A program made the translations under genes and the position numbers. Shown here in pieces: positions 1 through 8,241 of a DNA stretch of 64,000 nucleotides. The stretch covers positions 15,733,922-15,797,921 of the forward strand of contig OZ024915.1 in the NCBI GenBank assembly GCA_964017125.1. Reading direction: 5' to 3'. This stretch comes from Flabesymbios commensalis (taxonomy: Eukaryota > Annelida > Polychaeta > Terebellida > Flabelligeridae). Numbering within the stretch: position 1 is the stretch's first letter; each line of letters starts with the position of its first letter. The notes under the pieces were generated by a model. The model did not search any database. It was not told where the DNA came from and worked only from the letters and a program-made list of their open reading frames with translations.

Positions 1-248
1 CTAACCCTTATGACCCTGAAATATGTGTGTATAAACCGTAGAGACGATAGAGTAGAGAGTTTTCTTCAGTAAATGTCTTAGTTAGTTCTTTCCGCTTCCT
101 TTGACTACCTCATGGAATCTTATGTGTCTACGGCCATTGTAAATCTTTATTGCTTTCAGCGTCGGGATCGACTTTTGACGTCAGAATCTGACTTCTATAA
201 ACTTTAGATTCTGACGTGTACAGTCGGTCCCCGCACTGAAAGGGTTAA
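1..248 (+). mobile_element. TTAA-flanked MITE, family A (piggyBac-like), cut at window start
   Basis: Family A copies begin TTAACCCTTAAAGCGCTGA, contain a conserved middle (AATCATCATAAATGTCTTAG and TACCTATGTTATGGGTCTAC), and end in a long hairpin made of GGGATCGACTTTAGTCGTC and its complement, closing with CACTGTAAGGGTTAA. This copy keeps the right TTAA (245-248) and most of the middle. Outer repeats of the type CCCTT/AAGGG beside TTAA are what piggyBac-derived non-autonomous elements show; the family assignment is inference from termini only, since no transposase is present. Confidence 0.6.
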
Positions 249-352
249 ACTGCATGTGAAGAATAACACATTTGATAAAACAAATCAATACGATCAACGA
301 CATGTTGTTCAATGAGCTAATTAACTCATGGCAACCACGAAATACTGACTCA

Positions 353-500
353 ATGTTGTTTCAATGCTGGGCTAACGCTGCAGACGGTCGCACAACAATG
401 AAACTACATAGGGAAAATGTGTGGTGTTTGTTGCGACGTTGAATCAAGGCCATCGACATTGATTCAACGTCGCAAGAACGTCGTGTGCCCAGTGGGTAGG
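353..500. repeat. Degenerate palindromic repeat, family P
   Basis: An imperfect inverted repeat around CAACGTTGAATCAAGG/CATTGATTCAACGTCG, related to the CCCAGCAAACAC palindromes found throughout the window. Short open frames here are by-products of the palindrome. Confidence 0.45.
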
Positions 501-505
501 CCCTA

Positions 506-614
506 CCCAGCAAACACAAAACATTTGTATTACTTTTGTACAACGTCGGTCCAACGTCTTCAACGTTGGACCAACATTGTACAAATGTTATACAAATGTT
601 TTATGGTTACTGGG
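506..614. mobile_element. Palindromic MITE, family P
   Basis: The copy opens CCCAGCAAACACAAAAC and closes with a degenerate complement ending CTGGG, with a GGTCCAACGT.../ACGTTGGACC core. TA flanks both ends, compatible with a TA target duplication. No coding capacity. Confidence 0.6.
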
Positions 615-1112
615 TATATACTGAAACGACCATGAACAGATGAATTAGCACCACAGCGTCACTGCAGCACAGATTGTTCTTAGCAAATATGCAGTTCTAC
701 GCATTTAGTTTTTAAGAATTTACCGACAAATACTAACTAACAAATCAACAAGACTAGTGTTAACCATGACTCTAATATATTATGCTTTTATGACAAATAG
801 CAAGAATATATAATATATTATATCCTTGCAAATAGTTATGACAAATCTTAGTTTGATTTATTACAATGATTATTCATAAATCATGTCAGCAGCAATATTT
901 GCATTGCAATACATACATAATGCGTTCACAGAGAAGCATAATATGTAATATTTTAACGATATTGATAATGTCTCGCATAAAGCGTTGCTGTACATTTTCA
1001 TTCATTTATATAGTATAATAATTAGGTTAATTAGCGTCTGACATTCAAGTATATTAAGAACTATTTGTATATTTTCTCTGCTGAGCCAGTAAAAATGAAC
1101 GACATGTTGACC
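615..1112. other. AT-rich DNA, no gene seen
   Basis: No splice-bounded open frame or recognisable repeat. A lone ATATCCTT at 820-827 lies outside any gene. Confidence 0.6.
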
Positions 1113-1357
1113 TTAACCCTTTAACTCCTAAATTATTTAATTGGAATTTTTACTCATTTGAAGTTGTGTCTCGCTGACGCGATCCACAACTTAAAGTGAG
1201 TGAAAATTATTCAAATTTGACAAAATGGAGGTCAACGATGTTGAAATCTTGCTGATGTATGTCATGTTTGATCTTTTTACAAGCTAATTGCTGGTATATA
1301 ATGTGCTAATGAAAAATGAGAATCCGAATATAATCGGGACCGGCGGTTAAAGGGTTG
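1113..1357 (+). mobile_element. TTAA-type MITE, family B
   Basis: Starts TTAACCCTTTAACTCC and ends GGCGGTTAAAGGGTTGA. An internal hairpin is built from CATTTGAAGTTGTGTCTCGC and GATCCACAACTTAAAGTGAG. This is the second family with TTAACCC ends; other copies lie at 52701-52864 and 60617-61110. Confidence 0.6.
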
Positions 1358-1430
1358 ACATTAATGTTAATCCAACGTCGTAGACGGTGGGCCAACATTA
1401 AAATAACACCGGGTCTGTGTATTACTGGGA
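1358..1430. repeat. Fragment of palindromic family P
   Basis: Abuts the family B element. Contains CCAACGTCGTAGACGGTGGG and CCAACATTAAAATAAC, a half-palindrome ending in TTACTGGG. Confidence 0.4.
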
Positions 1431-1455
1431 TGATTCTACTATATATATTTATCGA

Positions 1456-1525
1456 CCCCTTGAAAATGAAAGGGCGTATTTGCCACTTTCTTAAGTGGCA
1501 GATGGACCCTTTCATATCCAAGGGG
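1456..1525. repeat. 70-bp hairpin repeat, family H
   Basis: Near-perfect hairpin: CCCCTTGAAAATGAAAGGG at the left pairs with CCCTTTCATATCCAAGGGG at the right, around TGCCACTTTCTTAAGTGGCA. A second copy lies at 32350-32419 with the same arms and loop, so this is a dispersed mini-element and not a chance palindrome. Confidence 0.65.
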
Positions 1526-1673
1526 CCGCTGTATGCTTGTAAAAGTTTCTCCTGTATCGGATAATTTTGCTGGTCATTAACATTCCATGGTTACTATTAT
1601 AGCTGCTGATTGTATATATTTAAATAACACTCTGTAGATACTTTTTTACCAGTAAAATTACTTGACTGTATAA

Positions 1674-1850
1674 ACTAACCCTCAAACTGCTGAACTATAG
1701 AATTTAAATTTTTTTCACACTTAAAGTTGTGTACTACCTACCGCCACCCACAACTTCAAGTGAGTGATAATTACTCATATTTGTTTAATTTGAGACCAAA
1801 TATTTTGTATATAAACACATATTTCAAAATTACTTTTACAATTTGCATCT
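1674..1850 (+). repeat. Family B MITE fragment
   Basis: Begins CTAACCCTCAAACTGCTGAA and carries the hairpin CACTTAAAGTTGTGTAC / CCACAACTTCAAGTGAGTG; the right side is diverged. Confidence 0.45.
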
Positions 1851-1876
1851 AACCATATGCTAATCTAACCTTGTTT

Positions 1877-2121
1877 ACCATTTCAAGCCTGACTTTACAT
1901 TGTCATCTTTATCCACCACAAGCCGCGAATCGCTGTCGCAATTCTCGATTTATAGTGGATGAAGATGATTTTAAGTGGGTGAAAAAGCAAAAAAAATTGC
2001 CATGTTTTGGTAAACCAGTCTCAGGAAATTTTCGTTCTAAAACCCCTGATTGTAGGAAAATTAAGTCTGTTTTCAGTGATGTAAAATAATGCTTTAATAC
2101 ATCGTGAGGACTTAAAGGGTT
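1877..2121 (+). mobile_element. TTAA-type MITE, family C
   Basis: Family C has the ends CCCTTTCAAGCCTGA and AGGACTTAAAGGGTT, and a hairpin of ATCCACTACAAGCCGCGAAT with its complement. This diverged copy keeps both arms and the conserved AAATTAAGTCTGTTTTCAG block. Other copies are at 24775-25034 and 60689-60939. Confidence 0.6.
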
Positions 2122-2193
2122 TTAATCCTCATTTCTCTTTCAAATGATCTTGTTTGAGGATAAAATAAAAAGGCTATAGACGTGATTGGCACT

Positions 2194-2424
2194 TTAACCC
2201 TTAAAGCTCTGGATTGTTCCTGTATAAAGCATGGAGACCAAAGGGGTTTTTTCAATTTGAAATCATCATAAATGTCTTAGTTAGCTCTTCCCGATTCATT
2301 TGAATACCTGTGTTGTGTGTCTATACGTCCATGAAAATATTTTAATTCTTACAGCTCGGGGATAGACTTTAGTCGTCAGAATCTGACGTCTATAGACGAA
2401 GTCCATCCCCGCACTGTGAGGGCT
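2194..2424 (+). mobile_element. TTAA-flanked MITE, family A
   Basis: TTAACCCTTAAAGCTCTGG at the left end, the AAATGTCTTAGTTAGCTCTT middle, then the GTCAGAATCTGACGTC hairpin and CCCGCACTGTGAGGG at the right. The right TTAA is lost. Confidence 0.6.
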
Positions 2425-3540
2425 GAGGGTTAGCCCAGGTAATTATTCTCATGTTCATTCGGCTTCATTCAACCCAAGATGACCTCAGTAGATAACATTC
2501 TGTGACAATCAGTAATAAATCTTTTAGAAATGTTGAGATCATCCTGATCTTCTCTAAAAGGAAGGAGAGAAAGTTAATATAATAAGATATTTTTTTGTAT
2601 CTTGGCTTCTTAATGTCTATAGTATGTGAACATGTCAATAGACTAGAATTGCGGAAGTCTTTTAAATTTTGAGTTACTGAAGGAAAGTAGCAAGTGTACC
2701 GAAAGCCCCGTTTATCAGTTATTCCTGCATTTCTTATTTTGGACATGCATGTCTAAAATTAGAGCTCGTTCTTATTTCGGATTAATGCGCAACACAAAAT
2801 TAGAAAAAAACTTACACAATTCTAGTCTATGGACATGTTGACATATTATGGACATATCAAGGAGCCAGAATAAAATTGCCGATTCTGGCCTGATTGTGTG
2901 GCTTAAGGACATAACTCAAGACCAAGTCGTGTCGTGAGCTTTTTGTCTTAAATATCATATGTCTCAAAAATAATATGTCTTAAATGTCCTAAATAATATA
3001 ATTATTAGCTGTCACCAAGGAAAAATGAAATTGTTATAGCTGATATAAATATGACCATTGGCATACGTATCACAATGCGTGCTGCTATAATGTAGTGAAG
3101 TTCAACTCGTATTCGTGTTATTGTGATAAACAGTAAGTCATTCTTTCACTTTTGCAATCATCCATGACCTATTTTTGTTTTGCTATTTTTATTTTTGTAA
3201 TATTACAGCCGTTTAATGGAGTGTAAATAATTATTATTAGCTTCGTGTATGAAACTAGTTTTAATCTTTATTTTAATACCTTAAGGCAAAATACACTATC
3301 TGCCTTTGTCTTTCAGTATGCAACACCAAATAGAAATAAAATACATGCAAACAAAAAGTGTTTTTTTCTTTATTTCATAAATAAATACTTTTGATATTAT
3401 GTGGCGTCTTATGATGGGTTTATGAAATGGATACCTTTAACTGGTTGTGGTTTGCATTAAACAGCTAAACATATTTTATTGTAGATTTTGTTACCTACTC
3501 TACAATTATTTTTGTAGACTGATCGTAAAATAAAACTAGG
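2425..3540. other. AT-rich intergenic DNA, no gene seen
   Basis: Low-complexity and AT-rich; the open frames are short with no splice context. Nothing recognised. Confidence 0.55.
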
Positions 3541-3548
3541 GAGTCATT

Positions 3549-3625
3549 CAGTCAGAGACTGCAAACCTCCGCCGAATTTAATGAGCGTAATCCGGGTCTA
3601 CGATCCGGATTAAGCCCAAAGTTTA
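3549..3625. repeat. Edge of a dispersed repeat (CTGCAAACCTCCGCCG)
   Basis: GTCAGAGACTGCAAACCTCC here is, in reverse complement, nearly the sequence that ends the large array at about 55470-55493 (GGAGGTTTGCAATCTCTGAC). It is followed by a GTAATCCGGGTCTACGATCC / GGATTA inverted repeat. It probably marks one end of a dispersed element whose other parts lie at about 4085-4330. Confidence 0.4.
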
Positions 3626-3830
3626 ATGGATAGCCAGGTCATTGACCTGAGATATTATGATATAGGCACTGTCTATAGAAGGCTCGTTCCCGTTCCAAAC
3701 AGTAGTATTTGGTTACTTCACAAGTACGCAGATGCTGTCTTTTGGCTTTACATGACAGTATATTATAGTATATTTAACCTATTTCATTCATTCATTAAGG
3801 TGGGTATACAACAGTTGTGAGACTATGACT

Positions 3831-3897
3831 TCATAAAATAGTCTTCCATACAGGTACCTCAAAATTTAAGGTACCTGTATGGAAGACTACTTTATGA
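3831..3897. repeat. 67-bp near-perfect hairpin
   Basis: TAGTCTTCCATACAGGTACC and GGTACCTGTATGGAAGACTA form arms of about 30 bp around an AT-rich loop. It sits directly before a 25-bp tandem array. Confidence 0.7.
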
Positions 3898-4080
3898 CGT
3901 TATAGTATTACATTATAGTATTACATTTAGTATTACGTTATGGTATTACATTTAGTATTACGTTATAGTATTACATTTAGTATTACGTTATAGTATTACA
4001 TTTAGTATTACGTTATAGTATTACATTTAGTATTACGTTATAGTATTACATTTAGGAATAACGTTATAGTATTACATTTA
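3897..4080 (+). repeat. 25-bp tandem repeat
   Basis: About seven head-to-tail copies of a 25-bp unit containing GTTATAGTATTACATTTAG and TATTAC; the first and last copies are degenerate. There are no spacers, so it is a minisatellite and not a CRISPR array. Confidence 0.8.
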
Positions 4081-4213
4081 ATGTACTTTACCACCAATCC
4101 ATGCGATCTGGAGCGTAATCAGGATCCCGGATTTCGGATCGTAATCCGGGTCATCCCCAAAATTTCACCGATTGTTCCGAAACACACCCCTGGTAAAAGT
4201 TTCATCTAAATCC

Positions 4214-4637
4214 TTAAGTTATCCGACGATCAGACAGACAGACAGACCACCCAACAAGACCAAAAACACCCGGGTAAAATAATAACCTCCCTGGCCGAGG
4301 TAATAATAGTACTATCGACATCATCTAGAAAATAACAATTACAATTCAATAAATTATTCACTTTATAAATGTGTGAAGCGTTCATGAAATATCTCTTATC
4401 ACTGTCCTATTGTATCCAGGTTGTTTAAGTTATCCGACGATCAGACAGACAGACAGACCACCCAACAAGACCAAAAACACCCGGGTAAAATCATAACCTC
4501 CCTCGCCGAGGTAATAATAGTACTATCGACATCATCCAGAAAATAACAATTACAATTCAATAAATTAATCACTTTATAAATGTATGAAGCGTTCATGAAA
4601 TATCTCTTATCACTGTCCTATTGTATCCAGGTTGTAT
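4214..4637 (+). repeat. 211-bp tandem duplication
   Basis: Two consecutive copies (about 4214-4424 and 4425-4637) both start near TTAAGTTATCCGACGATCAG, contain (CAGA)n, CACCCGGGTAAAAT and CGAGGTAATAATAGTACTAT, and end TATTGTATCCAGGTTGT. They differ at only a few positions, so the duplication is recent. The CAGACAGACAGAC and ACCTCCCTGGCCGAGG blocks belong to a dispersed repeat. Confidence 0.75.
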
Positions 4638-5530
4638 TAAGCATTGCTCTTTTAGTAACTCAAATTTCTAACTTTATTTTCCCTTTATTATAATCGGGAA
4701 GACGGGTATTTCGTTTTCTTCACATTGAGGGTTTAAAAATAAAAGATGTGTATCTTGCATCCAATGTTGTATTAAGGCGATTTTCACTCCATTTTGGAAA
4801 AATATTGCTGACAAATACGCTTTCTAGCCCGAGATGCTTATGTGTGCCAAACACAAGACGTTAAGGTTGTTTTATTGTTGGATCTCCGTCTGAGACGCTG
4901 ACCCAGCATTTAATCAACAAAGACTGAATGTCGCGATTATCGGTCAATCACTATCGCCCTGACTCCAAGTGAATATTCATTCATGATGAGCTATAAACAA
5001 GACATACACTGACAATAATGTATTCCACTTCCTCTCTAATGTAACTCTCCCATCGCAATGGCAAAGATGTGGGTTCGCTAAATTAACACATTTTTGTTTT
5101 CGTAAGCGATGTAGGATGATGAATCTGACTAATATGAACATGTCTCTTATCTGAGCATAGCATGGTATTTAAAATAAAATTAATATGTAAGAAGTTTATT
5201 TTCTAAAAAATGTAGCACATTGTAAATATGAGTAGAATTTGCTGAAAATATGCTCATGGACAACTGAATAGCCGCTAAAGTAGGCTAAGCCATGTAGGCC
5301 GATATGATATTTTCGTATATTTCATTGTTTTACGTATAATTTCATAATTTATAATATATCGTAATTTATAGAGACCTATGAGCCAAACAGGTGAATAGTA
5401 CCAGGCTGAGACAATCAGGCACTAAATTGGGTTCTATCTTATTTATCTCAAAAATTTGTGAGAGAGAAAAAAACCTTAAAAGTTGGCTCAGAAGTTGTAT
5501 TGACAACGAGCCAGAATACAAATCAGGAAG
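4638..5530. other. Intergenic DNA, no gene seen
   Basis: No supported coding exon or known repeat. Confidence 0.5.
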
Positions 5531-5613
5531 ATGCACAAGACGTTGACCAAATGTTGGGTCAGTGTTGGCCAAACATTGAACCAGCATTGGTTTAATGCCT
5601 CGTGTTGGCCGGG
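5531..5613. repeat. Palindromic family P fragment
   Basis: Contains CACAAGACGTTGACC at the left and GGTTTAATGCCTCGTGTTGG at the right around GTTGGCCAAACATTG. It lies about 0.2 kb upstream of the unknown gene. Confidence 0.45.
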
Positions 5614-5828
5614 ATGCACATGCATGAGACGTTCGCTTATCATTACCACATCACAACTGCTCCTGACACAGCTAGACCAAGCTCTGTTTGAGTTCCGACA
5701 TTACAGATTCCTAAAAACGTTGAAATTTATTAAAATTATAAATGTCACGAGAGATTGTGTGGGGAAACTTTTCTGGTCAGAAAAACTCGGCGACTGAGGC
5801 AAACAAAGTGGGCCAATGTGGAGGGAAA

Positions 5829-5873
5829 ATGGCATACAGGCAGGCACCGCCACCTATGCCTGTCAGCGTACCG
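5829..5873 (+). CDS. Unknown gene, coding exon 1
   Basis: Encodes MAYRQAPPPMPVSVP; donor GTAAGA at 5874. The frame stays open upstream to an ATG at 5742. Confidence 0.5.
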
Positions 5874-8241
5874 GTAAGATGATATCTTTACGAAATATAT
5901 TTGTTGAATCATAAAAGGGACTGACACCCTCCTATAGTTATAGTTTGGTTATCAAAAAGTCTAAACTTACCTGGTAATTTCATTTTTATTGCTACAATAT
6001 CATTAGTCTAAAAGCAATAAAAATTAGAATTAAATTACTCTTGATGTCAAGGTTTGAATTTGTGATAAGCATTGCTATAACTAGGTAGTGGGCTAGTCCC
6101 TTTGACTATTATGCTTCTATTTGTTTTGAAATATTAATGTTTGTGAACATAATATTAATGCTTCTGAACATAATTATACGTGACCCTCCATGCGAAAAGG
6201 TACATCCAGCGGCTTTGTTACAATTACATCATTTATGACGTCATTTAAAATTTAATTTTAATGATTACATAGCTATAAAAATATAATGTAAATATGGGGT
6301 GTAAATTTAAAATAATAAAAATCAAACAAAAAGTAATCTTTTTTTAATCTTTCCATTGATGTAACAGGAAGGTTATTGAATCAACTAAGAAAATCAATTT
6401 AAAAAAATGACCTCACTGCTCTTTTCGCGTGGCGGGTCACATATGTCCTTGGTCTACATCAACTTGTGTTATGAATATATTTGAAGAATATTTGCTTGAT
6501 TGAGATATATTTACACGATAAATTATCGAACTGTATACAATAAACATATGCTTTTATTCTTTAAATAGCTTACAAAAGGGGGATGTTACATGTATTTTAC
6601 ATAGATCAATATGTGTTATGAACATTATATCAGACCAATGTGAATTTGCAGATGTAGGTGATTGCATGGCGCCCATAATGGTAATATGCGACGTAATATA
6701 ATGTCTAACCCTTGAAGTATTAATAACGGCTCTAACCGTTTTTAGCCTTTTTATTTGCCCTTCAAATAGGAAGATTTAACCTTTAAAGCGCTGAGATATT
6801 TTTGTATAAACCATGAAGACAAAAGGGTTTTTTCAATTTGAAATCATCATAAATGTCTTAGTTAGCTCTTTCTGCTTCACTTGAAAACCTATGTTATGGG
6901 TCTACGGCGATTAAAAATATGTTTACTCTAACAGTGCGGGGATCGACTTCATTCGTCAGAATCTGACGTCTACAGACGTCAGATTCTGACGACTAAAGTG
7001 GATCCCCGCGCTTTCAGGGTTAATGTAGGAACTGCATTAGCTAAGTTTGCCACATTGGCATTTGTCAATATGTAAGTAATGTGTACCCATTTGAAGTTGT
7101 GGGTCGCGGTAGCGAAACACAACTTCAAATGGTGAAACATTTAAACTATTTTATTTTGCTCTTCAAAGGTTAATGTGTGACTTTAAATGCACTGGGAATG
7201 AAAAATATAAATCTGTAAATTATTACTCGTCATGTAGGTGAGGTTACAGAAGAAGGAAAATACTCACACACCATATGGCAGCCGCCGCCATCATGTGGCT
7301 ACCATATTCTTTCGAGAAGGAACCAAAGCTGGACATGTGAGTTTAACTATTATATCTGTGTCGTCATTGACTACTTTGTAGCCCAGTATTAGTCAGTGAC
7401 GAATCCAAAAGAGGAGGGGGGGGGTAGGAGGGGTGGGGTGAAACTGAATTGTCACAACATTGATCAGAAGTGCCAAAATATCGGTATTTGGCACTCTAAA
7501 TTTACTATGGTAGTGATTCAACTTGAGGCACTTCCCTAGTACATAAAGAATGTCAAGCCCCCATTTATTAGATGAGGAGACCTCAATTTTTATTTTTTTT
7601 AATCACCCCCTCCCATGGATACGTCCCTTTTAATATTATTAAGTACGAACTATTTCGATCACCCCGTGAGACACTGATTTAATCGACCCTTAGGCCTACA
7701 ACTACTATTTCCAGATGATTTGCTCAGATCAAAAAATTATATTTTGACAAATTCGTGCTGTATGGCGCAAATTTGGTGATGAGAGTGTTTAATACCGTCA
7801 AAAACTATTACAGATTACATATATTGGATGAAAGCTAAAATAAATACACAGAAATGGGAGATAAACTATTAAAAATATAGTACTTACTTCATGTGGCCTG
7901 GAATTCTTATTTTGTCAATTGTGAGTAGAATATATACAACACAGCCTTTGAAATAACAGCTGACGTTGTATTCGTGGAGAATTAAAATGTTATATTATAT
8001 AATGTTATATTATGGGTTGTTCTTATCATCATAGGTTTGTCGGAGAGTAATGGAGCGCCAGCAGACGACAACTGGAGTATGGCTGCTACAGATAAAGCTA
8101 CAGGATATTGAAGATGCCAGAACAGAAGATGAAGATGACTCGGCTTATCTTCTTGTCAGAGATCCAAATTACACGTTAAAACGAGGAATAGAATATTCAG
8201 CATTGTATTATAATGGTCCAACAGTTATCGTTGGATGCTGA
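5829..8241 (+). CDS. Three-exon gene, small uncharacterised protein (116 aa)
   Basis: Three exons (5829-5873, 7238-7336, 8035-8241) join in one frame through two phase-0 GT-AG introns and end in TGA. Both donors are good (GTAAGA, GTGAGT) and the last acceptor follows a pyrimidine-rich run. The chosen ATG has a strong context (A at -3, G at +4). An in-frame ATG at 5742, just after a stop, would add 29 residues but has a poor context. The product begins MAYRQAPPPMPVSVP, has a basic middle (PYGSRRHHVATIFFREG) and an acidic stretch (EDARTEDEDDSAYLL), and ends YYNGPTVIVGC. No signal peptide or membrane segment is visible. I do not recognise the family. The support is the frame kept across introns; expression is not shown. 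Confidence 0.55.
6180..6440. mobile_element. TIR MITE, family D, copy 1
   Basis: Ends GTGACCCTCCATGCGAAAAGG and TTTTCGCGTGGCGGGTCAC are inverted repeats. A second copy at 29897-30137 shares both ends and the centre. Both hold a perfect CRE-type octamer TGACGTCA (6236-6243 here). It lies in intron 1 of the unknown gene. Confidence 0.7.
6776..7023 (+). mobile_element. TTAA-flanked MITE, family A, complete copy
   Basis: TTAA stands at both ends (6776-6779 and 7020-7023). The left end reads AACCTTTAAAGCGCTGAG and the right end CCCGCGCTTTCAGGGTTAA. The hairpin around GTCTACAGACGTCAGATTC is nearly perfect. This is one of the best reference copies. Confidence 0.7.
7080..7142. repeat. Family B hairpin fragment
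   Basis: CCATTTGAAGTTGTGGGTCGC pairs with GCGAAACACAACTTCAAATGG; the flanks of the full element are lost. Confidence 0.5.
7238..7336 (+). CDS. Unknown gene, coding exon 2
   Basis: 33 codons from VRLQKKENTHTPYGSRRHH to REGTKAGH, acceptor CATGTAG, donor GTGAGT. Phase 0 at both ends. Confidence 0.55.
8035..8241 (+). CDS. Unknown gene, terminal coding exon
   Basis: 68 codons from VCRRVMERQQTTTGVWLLQI to YNGPTVIVGC, then TGA. The acceptor is TTCTTATCATCATAG. A possible AATAAA follows at 8763-8768. Confidence 0.55.
   Translation, partial: VCRRVMERQQTTTGVWLLQIKLQDIEDARTEDEDDSAYLLVRDPNYTLKRGIEYSALYYNGPTVIVGC

Noticed and set aside
820-827. A single ATATCCTT
   Set aside because: One 8-mer is expected by chance in AT-rich DNA; it has no partner and no gene around it, unlike the pair in SNRNP48.
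3897-4080. Possible CRISPR-like repeat array
   Set aside because: The units are directly adjacent with no unique spacers, and the DNA is from an animal genome.
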